A stretch of DNA of 64,000 bases from Paenibacillus sophorae (GCF_018966525.1 NZ_CP076607.1:4650001-4714000), one strand, 5' to 3'. Positions 43,141 through 51,433 are shown, counted from the first letter of the stretch. Notes: generated by a model not told the origin, from the sequence alone. A program made the numbers and translations.

Positions 43141-43968
43141 TTACATATTCGGAATTAGAGCAAGCACAAGGCTCAAGAAGCGCTCACGCACACGCTCAGC
43201 CGTCTCCATGACCTCATCATGGGACAAGGGCTGGTCCAGAATGCCCGCGGCCATGTTCGTAATACAGGAGATGCCGAGTACTTCGATACCGGCATGGCGG
43301 GCGACGATTGTCTCGGATACGGTGGACATGCCGACCGCATCGGCGCCCAGGCGGCGCAGCATGACAATCTCGGCAGGCGTCTCATAGCACGGCCCGAGCA
43401 GGCCCGCATAGATGCCTTCCTTGAACGTGAAGTTCTGGGCCTTCGCCGTTTCGCGCGCCACAGCGATCAGCCGGCGGCTGTACGACTCGGACATATCAGG
43501 GAAGCGCACGCCAAGCTTGGCATCATTCGGTCCGATCAGCGGATTGCGGCCGGTCAAGTTAAGATGGTCGGTGAGGAGCATCAAATCTCCCGCCGAGAAA
43601 TCCGTATTCACTCCGCCGGCGGCGTTGGTCACGAGCAGGCTGGTCACGCCTAGCTCCTTCATCACGCGGACAGGAAACGCCGTCGTCTCCGGTCCGTAGC
43701 CCTCATACATATGAAAGCGGCCTTTCATCATCACGACCTTGCGGCCTTCAATCGTGCCGATCAAGAGTTCCCCTTCATGTCCTTCCACAGTGGACACCGG
43801 AAAATGGGGGATGTCCTGATAAGGAATGCTAATCCCGTCCTGGATCAAATCAGCCAGAATGCCGAGGCCGGAGCCGAGAATCAGCCCGATTTCCGGCGCT
43901 TCCGCCCCTTTGCTCTTGATGTACCCTGCTGCTTCCTGAATCGCGCTGAGGCTTACTGTGTTCGTCAT
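43141..43968 (-). CDS. punA: Purine-nucleoside phosphorylase (PNP I family)
   Basis: 275 residues. It phosphorolyses guanosine and inosine to base and (deoxy)ribose 1-phosphate. All canonical motifs are visible: GLILGSGLGILAD, HFPVSTVEGHEGEL, GRFHMYEGY, GPCYETPAEI and CITNMAAG with Asn238 as base-specificity residue. GGAGG stands 7 nt before ATG 43968. It lies 15 nt upstream of the variant paralogue; the two are clearly homologous but diverged along their whole length. Between deoB and the second pnp in the salvage operon. Confidence 0.95.
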   Translation of the reverse strand: MTNTVSLSAIQEAAGYIKSKGAEAPEIGLILGSGLGILADLIQDGISIPYQDIPHFPVSTVEGHEGELLIGTIEGRKVVMMKGRFHMYEGYGPETTAFPVRVMKELGVTSLLVTNAAGGVNTDFSAGDLMLLTDHLNLTGRNPLIGPNDAKLGVRFPDMSESYSRRLIAVARETAKAQNFTFKEGIYAGLLGPCYETPAEIVMLRRLGADAVGMSTVSETIVARHAGIEVLGISCITNMAAGILDQPLSHDEVMETAERVRERFLSLVLALIPNM

Positions 43969-44047
43969 GTATGCTCCTCCTTAAATGTAGGCGTGTGCGT
44001 AATTATGATGCAGATTCCAAAAAAATCGATGCCGCCCGTCCGGCGGA

Positions 44048-45226
44048 TTACTTCAGCTCTCCAAGGAAGCTGGTCCCGTACTGCGGCGCCGCCGCTCCGA
44101 AATTCTCGGCGATTGTCGCCGCCACATCGGAGAAGGTTGCGCGAACGCCAAGACTGCTTGGGGTCTTAAGCTTCGGACCATATACGAGCAGAGGCACGTA
44201 TTCACGGGTATGGTCGGTTCCGCTGTGTACGGGATCATTGCCGTGGTCGGCGGACACAATCAGCAGATCATCCTCGCCCAAGGCGGACATAATATCCGGC
44301 AGTGCCTTATCGAACACCTCAAGAGCACGGCCGTAGCCTTCCGGATCGCGCCGGTGTCCGTAGAGGGAATCGAAATCGACCAGATTCGTAAACAGCAGCC
44401 CGTCAAAAGGCTCACGAAGCTGTTCAATCGTCACTTCGATACCATGTTCATTGCTCTTGGTCGGATAAGAAGCCGTCACGCCCTCGCCCGTAAAAATATC
44501 GTTGATCTTGCCAACGGCGATTACATCTTTGCCGATATCTGCCAGCGCGTTCATCACTGTCGGCTCCGGCGGCTTCACTGCATAATCATGCCGGTTCGGC
44601 GTCCGGGTAAAGCTTCCGGGCTCACCGACATAGGGCCGGGCAATAACGCGGCCCACTGAGAATTCCGGCGCCATCGTCAGCTCGCGGGCGATATGACAAG
44701 CATGGTACAGCTCGTCCAGCGGAATGATCTCCTCATGCGCAGCCAGCTGAAATACGCTGTCCGCCGAGGTATAGACGATCCATGCTCCCGTCTTCATCTG
44801 CTCTTCGCCGTATTCCACAAGAATTTCGGTGCCAGAGGCCGGTTTGTTGCCAAGCACCTTGCGGCCTGTGGCAGCTTCGAACTTCTGTATCAGCTCCGCC
44901 GGAAATCCGTCCGGATACGTATTGAACGGCGTCTCGATCTTCAGGCCCATCAGTTCCCAGTGGCCGGTCATCGTATCTTTGCCAACGGAAACCTCCTGCA
45001 TCTTTCCATAATAGGCTTCCGGTGCCGAAGCCGGCTCTAGCGGCGGCAGCGGGGCGATATTCGCCAGGCCCAAACGCTGCATATTCGGCAGCTTCAGCCC
45101 GGGGTTCCGCTCCAGAATATGGCCGAGCGTATGCGCGCCCGCATCGCCGAAGCCGGCGGCGTCCGGAGCCTCCCCGATGCCGACGCTGTCAAGTACAATA
45201 AAGCAAATCCGTTTAAAAGAGGACAC
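44048..45226 (-). CDS. deoB: Phosphopentomutase
   Basis: 392 residues, matching B. subtilis Drm. DeoB interconverts (deoxy)ribose 1-phosphate and 5-phosphate, linking PNP/Pdp products to pentose metabolism. The metal site of the alkaline-phosphatase superfamily is intact: FIVLDSVGIGEAPDA at the N-terminus, TMTGHWELMG (phospho-Thr region), and SADHGNDPVHSGTDHTREYVPLL. The frame is open to ATG 45292, which overlaps the xerD stop, but GTG 45226 with GGGAG at an 11-nt spacing gives the standard N-terminus, so I prefer GTG. Third gene of the operon. Confidence 0.94.
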   Translation of the reverse strand: MSSFKRICFIVLDSVGIGEAPDAAGFGDAGAHTLGHILERNPGLKLPNMQRLGLANIAPLPPLEPASAPEAYYGKMQEVSVGKDTMTGHWELMGLKIETPFNTYPDGFPAELIQKFEAATGRKVLGNKPASGTEILVEYGEEQMKTGAWIVYTSADSVFQLAAHEEIIPLDELYHACHIARELTMAPEFSVGRVIARPYVGEPGSFTRTPNRHDYAVKPPEPTVMNALADIGKDVIAVGKINDIFTGEGVTASYPTKSNEHGIEVTIEQLREPFDGLLFTNLVDFDSLYGHRRDPEGYGRALEVFDKALPDIMSALGEDDLLIVSADHGNDPVHSGTDHTREYVPLLVYGPKLKTPSSLGVRATFSDVAATIAENFGAAAPQYGTSFLGELK

Positions 45227-45291
45227 TTTCGTCCACGCTCCCTTTAGCGTAAGTAATGGTAATGATTGATATGTTTCCCCGGAAAAAGACA

Positions 45292-46185
45292 TTACCGCGC
45301 CCGGGGATGATGCTTTTCATAAACTTCCTTCATATTTGCGCGGGCGATGCCGCTATACATCTGCGTCGTAGAGATATCGGCATGTCCGAGCATCTGCTGC
45401 ACGGAGCGCAGATCGGCCCCTCTTTCCAGCAGATGGGCGGCGAACGAATGCCGCAGCGTATGCGGCGTAATATCCTGCCGGATATTCGTCTCCCTCGCGT
45501 ATTTTTTAATTATTTTCCAGAAGCCCTGCCGGGTAAGCCTGCCGCCTAGACTATTTAGAAACAGCGCCGGTTGGTCCTTGTCTTCGCGCAGCAGCTTGTC
45601 CCGGCTGTCCCTGGTATAAGCCTCCACGCATTCCGACGCGATGACCCCAATCGGCACCACCCGTTCCTTGCCGCCGAAGCCGGAGCACCGTGCAAATCCC
45701 AGGCTGGGCTTCACATCGCCAACATCAAGCATAATCAGCTCGGATACCCGGATTCCGGCCGCATACAGCAGTTCCAGCATCGCCTTGTCACGCAGCCCGT
45801 GCGGAGTCAAGAGATCGGGCGCTGCCAGCAGCCGCTCCACCTCTTCAACGCTCAGTACCATCGGAGCCTTCTTCTCAGACCTCACCGCTTCCATTTCAAG
45901 CGTCGGATCCACGGTGATCAGCCTTTCTTTTAGCAGAAATTGAAAAAAGGCGCGGAGCGAGACCTTGTTCCGGTTAATGGTCGCCGCCGCCCGGCCCGCC
46001 GCTTTAAGCCCGCCGAGATAGAGCGTAATCAGCGGCTTTCGGATATCGTCCGCAGTTAGGACGCCCCGCCCTGCGGCATAGTCCAAAAACTGTGAAACAT
46101 CGCGTCCGTAGGATTCCAGGGTGCTGGGCGACACGTTTTTTTCACGGGAAAGGTACTGCAAAAAGGCCTGCAAGTGTGACTTCAT
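45292..46185 (-). CDS. xerD: Site-specific tyrosine recombinase XerD
   Basis: 297 residues. With XerC it resolves chromosome dimers at dif. The N-terminal core-binding domain (HLQAFLQYLSREKNVSPSTL) is followed by catalytic Arg in LLYAAGIRVSELIML, then HTLRHSFAAHLLERGADLR (His-x-x-Arg), MLGHADISTTQMY (His and nucleophilic Tyr). ATG 46185 has GGGAG 9 nt upstream; the earlier Met is unlikely. The xerD-drm link and the upstream yqzK and fur equal the B. subtilis order, which supports XerD over an integron or phage integrase. Confidence 0.95.
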   Translation of the reverse strand: MKSHLQAFLQYLSREKNVSPSTLESYGRDVSQFLDYAAGRGVLTADDIRKPLITLYLGGLKAAGRAAATINRNKVSLRAFFQFLLKERLITVDPTLEMEAVRSEKKAPMVLSVEEVERLLAAPDLLTPHGLRDKAMLELLYAAGIRVSELIMLDVGDVKPSLGFARCSGFGGKERVVPIGVIASECVEAYTRDSRDKLLREDKDQPALFLNSLGGRLTRQGFWKIIKKYARETNIRQDITPHTLRHSFAAHLLERGADLRSVQQMLGHADISTTQMYSGIARANMKEVYEKHHPRAR

Positions 46186-46338
46186 TAGTCCACGCTCCCA
46201 CCACAGCACGCCGCATAGATGCGGTCAAAGATTCGGCGCAAAAGGCGCCACGCCGCGCAAACTTACAGTCACCGGAATAACTCCCGTTCTAAACATTTCA
46301 TTCGACATAATTTGTAACTATTCCTGCCCGAAGCGGAT

Positions 46339-46572
46339 TCACTCCCCGTACCAATAGTACAGGCGAAGCCTTTCTCCCGGATTCATTGCCTCTCCCCCGG
46401 GCTGAATCTCGTGAAACGCCCGAACCGCCGAGCCTTCCGGTATGTCCGGATCGGGTACGGGATTGATCCAGCTGTGAAGCAGGTCCATTATATTATAGAA
46501 CAGGCAGCTCAATGCGACAAATATCACAATGTAACAGAGCCGTCGAAGCGCTTTGGGTACGGAAAAGATCAT
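46339..46572 (-). CDS. yqzK: DUF4227 family small membrane protein YqzK
   Basis: 77 residues. One N-terminal membrane helix (LRRLCYIVIFVALSCLFYNIM) is followed by a conserved short tail PVPDPDIPEGSAVRAF and a C-terminal RLRLYYWYGE that marks the DUF4227/YqzK family, found between fur and xerD in bacilli. The function is unknown. ATG 46572 has GGGAGG 8 nt upstream; the longer frame to 46671 lacks one. It may be transcribed with xerD (153 nt between). Confidence 0.85.
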   Translation of the reverse strand: MIFSVPKALRRLCYIVIFVALSCLFYNIMDLLHSWINPVPDPDIPEGSAVRAFHEIQPGGEAMNPGERLRLYYWYGE

Positions 46573-46726
46573 TTTGCATGCCTCCCGTGAAGAACTTTTG
46601 ACCCGTGCAAAATCCGATGCCCGTATGCTTTGCCGCTGATACGGACAATCCCTTTCCTTCACTCTATGCAACTTCAGGCTCGCTTATGTATATCCCGGCG
46701 CTATGAACACGCTTGCTGACGCCACC

Positions 46727-46761
46727 AAAAAGCTCTCTCCGGCAAAGTGCCGGGGAGAGCT
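46727..46761 (-). terminator. Rho-independent terminator after fur
   Basis: Minus strand: AGCTCTCCCCGGC pairs with GCCGGAGAGAGCT (one C-A mismatch) around a 5-nt loop, then TTTTGG. Confidence 0.88.
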
Positions 46762-46814
46762 GCTGGGTGTATCTTCTATTAACTTGATTCTATTAACTTA
46801 ATTAGTCTATGAAT

Positions 46815-47282
46815 TTACTCGGTACGGTTGCCTTCCGAATTGTTCTTCTCCCTGCAGCGGTAGCAAATCCCGTGAAAATCGAGTCTGTGGTCGATTACCG
46901 CGAAATTGAATTCCTTCTCCAGCTTCTCTTCCAGTGATCCAAGCCAGTCTTCGCGGATCTCATCCATGCTGCCGCATTGCACGCATATCATATGATGATG
47001 ATGGTGCTTGGAGGTATCCGTGCGCAGATCATATCTCGCGACGCCGTCGCCGAAGTTGATCTTCTCCACGATATGAAGCTCGCTGAGGAGTTCAAGGGTA
47101 CGATATACGGTGGCGAGACCGATCTCGGGAGCCTTCTCCTTTACGAGCATGAACACGTCTTCGGCACTGAGATGGTCTTCCTCATTCTCCAGCAGTACAC
47201 GTACGGTCGCTTCCCGTTGGGGTGTAAGCTTGTATCCTTGGGATTGCAGTTGCTGCTTAATTTTATCGATCTTGTCTTCCAT
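46815..47282 (-). CDS. fur: Ferric uptake regulator Fur
   Basis: 155 residues. The winged helix (KLTPQREATVRVLLENEEDH, GLATVYRTLELLSELHIVEK) and metal sites are typical: HHHHHMICVQCG (regulatory His cluster and first Cys pair) and CYRCREK near the C-terminus (second Cys pair). As a Fe2+-dependent repressor it should bind sites such as the box at 33637-33655. Assignment to Fur rather than PerR or Zur rests on synteny with yqzK-xerD-drm in Bacillus. ATG 47282 has GGGAG 7 nt upstream; ATG 47288 is the alternative. Promoter: TTGACT, 18-bp spacer, TATAAT. Confidence 0.9.
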   Translation of the reverse strand: MEDKIDKIKQQLQSQGYKLTPQREATVRVLLENEEDHLSAEDVFMLVKEKAPEIGLATVYRTLELLSELHIVEKINFGDGVARYDLRTDTSKHHHHHMICVQCGSMDEIREDWLGSLEEKLEKEFNFAVIDHRLDFHGICYRCREKNNSEGNRTE

Positions 47283-47340
47283 AATCATTCTCCCTCCCCC
47301 CAGGAAAATAGCTCTGCGTTCTCTTAAAGTCACTTCTTTC

Positions 47341-47370
47341 ATTATAGGGGGAGTAAACTTGAGAAGTCAA
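47341..47370 (-). promoter_or_regulatory. Sigma-A promoter of fur
   Basis: Minus strand: TTGACT (plus 47365-47370), 18-bp spacer, TATAAT (plus 47341-47346); five and six of six consensus bases. It lies right after the spoIIM stop. Confidence 0.78.
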
Positions 47371-47376
47371 ACGCTT

Positions 47377-48027
47377 TTACTGGCCGTTATATTCCGCCGT
47401 CGCCTGCACCAAAGATGGAGTCACCCAGCGCATCATCGTCGGCGTAACCCATGTCTCGAAGGAGGATATGCCGAGAATCAGGAGGGCCATAACAAAGGAC
47501 AGCAGCGTGTACATGGCAAAAGGACGCCCGACGCGAAGCGGACGACGCGCGGTCACCCTGCTGCGGATCATGAGCAGCGAGAACGCGATGGCCGCAGCGC
47601 TGCATACGAGAAGCGCCGGGATCACCACAAGGTTATGCGGAGCGACGGACACAAGCGCGAACAGCAGACCATGCCATGAATATTGGCTTACCAGGCAGCC
47701 GACCGTGAAGCCGATGAGCACACCCTTGAGGAAATCCAGAACAAGTATGCCGGGAAGCCCGATAACCGACAGGCCGAGAATCCAGATCAGGCCGATCCAT
47801 TTCAGATGAAGACCCGCAATGCTCCAGAACGATTCCGGCGCTGCGGGAAGCCCGTGCTGATCCACGGTCATAAAGAAATTGCCCAGATAGTCGCTGAGCT
47901 CCTGCTGCTGGTCCATCGTCAGCGCGCTGATGATCAGGGCACCGAAGACGACCCCAACCAAGAATAATACGGCGACAAAAATATAAAGCGGCGTCTGCTC
48001 CTTAATCATATGACGGAAGTTCCGCAT
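47377..48027 (-). CDS. spoIIM: Stage II sporulation protein M
   Basis: 216 residues, five predicted membrane helices. With SpoIID and SpoIIP, SpoIIM is needed in the mother cell to dissolve septal peptidoglycan and allow engulfment. The N-terminus MRNFRHMIKEQTPLYIFVAV and the motif LVSVAPHNLVVIPALLV (conserved His-Asn after the third helix) are characteristic. GAGGAG lies before the ATG at a 10-nt spacing. B. subtilis spoIIM is sigma-E dependent; only a -35-like TCATATG can be seen here, without a good -10. It sits between the EndoQ-like gene and fur. Confidence 0.95.
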   Translation of the reverse strand: MRNFRHMIKEQTPLYIFVAVLFLVGVVFGALIISALTMDQQQELSDYLGNFFMTVDQHGLPAAPESFWSIAGLHLKWIGLIWILGLSVIGLPGILVLDFLKGVLIGFTVGCLVSQYSWHGLLFALVSVAPHNLVVIPALLVCSAAAIAFSLLMIRSRVTARRPLRVGRPFAMYTLLSFVMALLILGISSFETWVTPTMMRWVTPSLVQATAEYNGQ

Positions 48028-48083
48028 CGGGGACGTTCTCCTCTCATGGTCACATGTTACACCATATGAAGAAATGCCCCGCT

Positions 48084-49346
48084 CTATGACTTGTCCTTAG
48101 GCGTAAGGGCTACTCTGCCGTAAGTTCCGCCCCCGCCGGCGGTAAGCTCCAGGCTTCCGGAGCGGGCGGCGGCGATCTTCGCGGCAAGCTCCGCTCCGGC
48201 TACCGCAGCCAGTTCCTCCTCGCCGGCTTCGTGAAGGATATTCATCTCGGTGCCGAAGGCCTGAAGCAGAAGATTCATCTTCGCCTTGCCGAGGCCCGGA
48301 ATAAACTCCAGCGGAACCTGATAACGGTAAGGCGGGCGGCGAGCCGGAACGACCGGTTCCTTCCTGTCCGCGATATTCAGAATCCGGTCCAGCACACCCT
48401 GCACCAGCTTTACGCTGCCGCAGTACGGACAGCGCTGCGAGGTCGCATAAGCTTCGTCGATAATGCTGCCGCAGCCGGCGCAGTACGTGCGGTGGTACTT
48501 GCCAAGCCGGGGGTTCAGCCCGTAATTGGCCGTAACCCGGCGGCCTTCGCGGCCTTCAAGCGCAAGCCGCAGCTCCGCAAACGAAGGGGCGGCGAGCTCC
48601 ATTTCATTGTATTCGCGTCCGATCTTGCCCAGCGAATGAGCATCCGAATTCGTCAGAAACGTGTACGGATCGAGTTCGGAAATATAGCCGGCCATTTCCG
48701 AATCCGCGCTGAGACCGAGTTCCACGGCGGCGATCCGCCGGAGGTCGAACAGCTCGGCCATCCGCTCGGCGGCACAGCCATACAAGCCTTTATGCGGCGT
48801 GAAGATGTGGGCGGGTATCAATATCCCTCCGCGCCCGTATATCTCGTCCTGAAGCTCCCGGGAGGGAACATAGATACGCTGGGAGCTTAAGTTAACGTTC
48901 CGCATATGGCGCCCCATCCAGAGGCTGAATTCGGTCATCGTCTTAAGATCGGGCATGAAGGCCAGCACATGGCATTCTTTGCGCCCGGGCTCGCGGATTT
49001 CGATCTCTGTACCGAGTATGATTGCCGTTCCGCGGTACGCGATGCCGCCGCCTTCGGCCTCCGTCATCTCTCCATCATGGAGACAGTTCAGAATATCCCG
49101 CTGAACGGCAGGGGAGTGGCTGTCGATAATGCCGATTAAGCCGATTCCCTTGCGCTCCGCCGCTTCCTTGGCGATTCCCGCAAAGGTCAGATCGCGGCTG
49201 CCACTGATCTTGACCGGCTGTCCCTCGGACGTTCTGCCGATATGGACATGCAGGTCGCAATAGCAGCGGACAAGCTCCGGTTCCCCGGCGGATTTCGAAC
49301 CGTACGCCTTAACATCCGGCTCCTCCGCAGAAGCATTCCGGCCCAT
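48084..49346 (-). CDS. Endonuclease Q family protein (PHP domain DNA-repair endonuclease)
   Basis: 420 residues. The PHP metal-binding motifs are visible: CDLHVHIG, GIIDSHSPAVQ, GTEIEI, PAHIFTPHKGLYG and TNSDAHSLGKIG. After residue 300 come a four-Cys zinc site (CAGCG, then CPYCG) and a helix-hairpin-helix-like tail (FIPGLGKAKMNLLLQAFG). EndoQ enzymes nick DNA 5' to hypoxanthine, uracil and related lesions; activity here is inferred from the domain set. ATG 49346 has GGAGG 5 nt upstream and is preferred over ATG 49373, which overlaps nudF without a Shine-Dalgarno. Close coupling to the Nudix gene hints at joint nucleotide damage control. Confidence 0.88.
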   Translation of the reverse strand: MGRNASAEEPDVKAYGSKSAGEPELVRCYCDLHVHIGRTSEGQPVKISGSRDLTFAGIAKEAAERKGIGLIGIIDSHSPAVQRDILNCLHDGEMTEAEGGGIAYRGTAIILGTEIEIREPGRKECHVLAFMPDLKTMTEFSLWMGRHMRNVNLSSQRIYVPSRELQDEIYGRGGILIPAHIFTPHKGLYGCAAERMAELFDLRRIAAVELGLSADSEMAGYISELDPYTFLTNSDAHSLGKIGREYNEMELAAPSFAELRLALEGREGRRVTANYGLNPRLGKYHRTYCAGCGSIIDEAYATSQRCPYCGSVKLVQGVLDRILNIADRKEPVVPARRPPYRYQVPLEFIPGLGKAKMNLLLQAFGTEMNILHEAGEEELAAVAGAELAAKIAAARSGSLELTAGGGGTYGRVALTPKDKS

Positions 49347-49363
49347 AAGAGCCTCCGTGCGTT

Positions 49364-49954
49364 CTAGTTCCATTTCCCGGTGAGCGTGTACAGATGCCAG
49401 GCATAAACCGCCATCATGGTCTTCGCGTCGGCAATCCGCCCGTCGGCAATGTATTCGTACGCTTCTTCGAGAGTCAGCTCCGTCACAACAAGGAACTCGT
49501 CCTCGTCAAGCGCCATCTCTCCGCTCTGCGCATTCTCCGTCACATACAGATGAATAATCTCGTTGGCGAAACCCGGAGAGGTGTAGAACGATTTCAGCAG
49601 GAACAGATCGCCGCCGTGAAAGCCCGTCTCTTCCTGCAATTCCCGCCCGGCGGCTGCCAGCGGATCTTCGCCGGGGTCCAGTTTACCTGCTGGAATCTCC
49701 ACTTCCGTTCGTCCCATCGGCTGACGGAACTGCTCGACAACGAGCATTTTGCCCTTATTCAGGGCCAGAACCGCGACCGCTCCCGGATGCTTAACCACTT
49801 CCCGGGTTGCAGTATTACCGTCCGGCAACGTCACCGTGTCCACCTGAAGCGTAATGATTTTGCCTTCAAAAATAGGCTGGGTGGATACCGTAGTCTCGTC
49901 CAGCGCCGGATTGGCCGGCCATACTTTCTTCACTTCAGTTCCTTGATTTTCCAT
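49364..49954 (-). CDS. nudF: ADP-ribose pyrophosphatase, Nudix hydrolase
   Basis: 196 residues. The Nudix box GxxxxxExxxxxxxREUxEExGU is complete in GKLDPGEDPLAAAGRELQEE followed by TGF. The N-terminal segment TQPIFEGKIITLQVDTVTLPDG and VVKHPGAVAVLAL match ADP-ribose pyrophosphatases (YqkG/NudF). It hydrolyses ADP-ribose to AMP and ribose 5-phosphate. ATG 49954 has AAGGAG 11 nt upstream; the frame is open to 50032. The mciZ-like gene starts divergently 76 nt away, as in B. subtilis. Confidence 0.93.
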   Translation of the reverse strand: MENQGTEVKKVWPANPALDETTVSTQPIFEGKIITLQVDTVTLPDGNTATREVVKHPGAVAVLALNKGKMLVVEQFRQPMGRTEVEIPAGKLDPGEDPLAAAGRELQEETGFHGGDLFLLKSFYTSPGFANEIIHLYVTENAQSGEMALDEDEFLVVTELTLEEAYEYIADGRIADAKTMMAVYAWHLYTLTGKWN

Positions 49955-49970
49955 ATTTTTCAGGTCTCCT

Positions 49971-49999
49971 TTGTCTCTGGTCTGCATACGGTGTATTAT
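49971..49999 (+). promoter_or_regulatory. Candidate promoter of the mciZ-like gene
   Basis: TTGTCT, 17-bp spacer, TATTAT: a sigma-A-like arrangement, 32 nt before the start codon. In B. subtilis mciZ is sigma-E dependent; CATACGGT within the spacer resembles a sigma-E -10 but lacks a spaced -35. Confidence 0.35.
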
Positions 50000-50030
50000 A
50001 GCAAACTTCAAGAGAAAGAAGGAAATCGTC

Positions 50031-50228
50031 ATGAATAACAGGGTAGGCCGTACGGGGTTGTTGATCGCGGGAAAACCGGAACAAATTCGTCAAGGGCTGC
50101 TCGCTTTGCAGAAGCGGTTCGGTCCCGATATGCCGCTAAAATATGTACTGTCGCTGCAAATGGCTCTCCGTCTCGAAATCGGCGCGGAGAACCGGATCAA
50201 ACCGTCCGAAACCTCCCAGGCGGGATAG
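50031..50228 (+). CDS. mciZ: Probable MciZ, mother-cell inhibitor of FtsZ
   Basis: 65 residues. The segment GLLIAGKPEQIRQGLLALQK aligns with B. subtilis MciZ (GVVLVGKAWEIRAKLKEY), with an intervening basic start and a C-terminal extension of about 25 residues (B. subtilis MciZ has 40). MciZ binds the C-terminal face of FtsZ and blocks Z-ring formation in the mother cell. The position, divergent from nudF, is conserved. AAGGA lies 7-8 nt before ATG 50031. A terminator follows. The identity rests on a short alignment plus synteny. Confidence 0.75.
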   Translation: MNNRVGRTGLLIAGKPEQIRQGLLALQKRFGPDMPLKYVLSLQMALRLEIGAENRIKPSETSQAG

Positions 50229-50330
50229 ATGCGCTAACGGTTCGAATCGAATGAAAGCGCTTCATATTGAATGAGGCTGCTGTGCTCCATTTTATTCGTA
50301 TCAGGATTGCTTCATATTCGTTTCAAGCTG

Positions 50331-50368
50331 GAAGCGCCCCGCGGATTCAAGGGAGCGCTTCTTTTCTA
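50331..50368 (+). terminator. Terminator after the mciZ-like gene
   Basis: GAAGCGCCCC pairs with GGGAGCGCTTC (one bulge) and is followed by TTTTCTATTT. The rest of 50229-50548 contains no recognisable gene. Confidence 0.7.
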
Positions 50369-50548
50369 TTTGGTGATAAACTGTCTATTTGCCAAGGCCC
50401 GTTTTCATTGTAACTCCCCCACATTCTACGAAAAACTTTCCTGAAGAAGATAATATACAAAAAAGTACGTTCTTCTCTTGAGTAGTTTTAGTGGCGTTGC
50501 CAAAAAAACTTCGCCGAGTTGGGGTGAAGCAAAATGTTCAAATTGTAA

Positions 50549-50577
50549 TTGCTAAAAATTAAACATTAAAGTAATAT
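50549..50577 (+). promoter_or_regulatory. Candidate promoter of the ABC-2 exporter operon
   Basis: TTGCTA, 17-bp spacer, TAATAT, four of six matches each. The ATG at 50576 overlaps this -10, which supports the TTG start at 50627 instead. Confidence 0.4.
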
Positions 50578-50626
50578 GGTTAACACTCACACTTTTTTTC
50601 TAATCCAATGGAAAGGAAGGAATGCC

Positions 50627-51430
50627 TTGCGCCTATTTTTGAAAATGATTCTTCTGAATCTGAAAGTTTTCCTGGCTTACCCCAGGGGATTTCTGATTTC
50701 CATTGTGATCCATCCGTTTATGCTCATTCTGAACATTTATCTGTTCCACAGCATTTACGCTTATAATGGCAGCTCTCATATCAAGGGCTATGACCTCACA
50801 CAGATGATCTGGTACTATGCGGTCGGCACTTTCGTTTGGATCTTCACATTCAACTTTACGGACAGGCGAATGTCAAATTACATTTTATCTGGCGATATAG
50901 GTCCGCTATTGCTTAGGCCAGTCTCTCTGTTCCGCTTCGAACTTGCGAACGCGATTGCATTGCGCACCGCGGGTGTTTTATTCGAATTTATTCCCGATAT
51001 GATTATTTATTCGTTGATTCTGCCTCCGACGTTCATGACGCTTGCTTCGTTCGGCAAATTTCTATCCATTATCGCGCCTGCTTTCATACTTCACTTCCTT
51101 ATGAACTATCTTATCGGCATGACCGCGATTCTAACCCATAACAACGAGGGCATCCATCGGCTCAAATATGCGTTGCTCCAGCTTCTTGGCGGTACGCTGA
51201 TTCCTCTTGAATTTTTCCCGGAATGGCTGAGACATATCTGCGATGCGCTTCCTTTCCAGTACATATTTTATGAACCGATCCGTATCTTTATTAACCACCC
51301 GGATACCGCCCCTTTGGGTATATGGCTGCATGTGCTCTTGATGCAACTGCTATGGATAGCCATCTTTTATGCTGCAATTCGCATAATCTGGGCAGTTCTA
51401 ATCAAAAAAGTCGTCGTGGCGGGAGGGTAG
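50627..51430 (+). CDS. ABC-2 type transporter permease (first of two)
   Basis: 267 residues with six membrane helices. It belongs to the ABC-2 permeases of the COG4587 group (N-terminus LRLFLKMILLNLKVFLAYPRGF, ending in LIKKVVVAGG). It forms the export channel with the second permease at 51434 and the ATPase at 52233. TTG 50627 is the likely start: GGAAGG lies 6 nt before it, whereas ATG 50576 has none and coincides with a promoter -10. The two permeases differ strongly in sequence but share layout. The exported substrate is unknown; the group includes drug and polysaccharide exporters. Confidence 0.85.
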   Translation: MRLFLKMILLNLKVFLAYPRGFLISIVIHPFMLILNIYLFHSIYAYNGSSHIKGYDLTQMIWYYAVGTFVWIFTFNFTDRRMSNYILSGDIGPLLLRPVSLFRFELANAIALRTAGVLFEFIPDMIIYSLILPPTFMTLASFGKFLSIIAPAFILHFLMNYLIGMTAILTHNNEGIHRLKYALLQLLGGTLIPLEFFPEWLRHICDALPFQYIFYEPIRIFINHPDTAPLGIWLHVLLMQLLWIAIFYAAIRIIWAVLIKKVVVAGG

Positions 51431-51433
51431 CAG

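Noticed and set aside
48028..48083. Sigma-E promoter before spoIIM
   Set aside because: TCATATG fits the -35 but the spaced -10 reads CATGAGAG, too poor to annotate.
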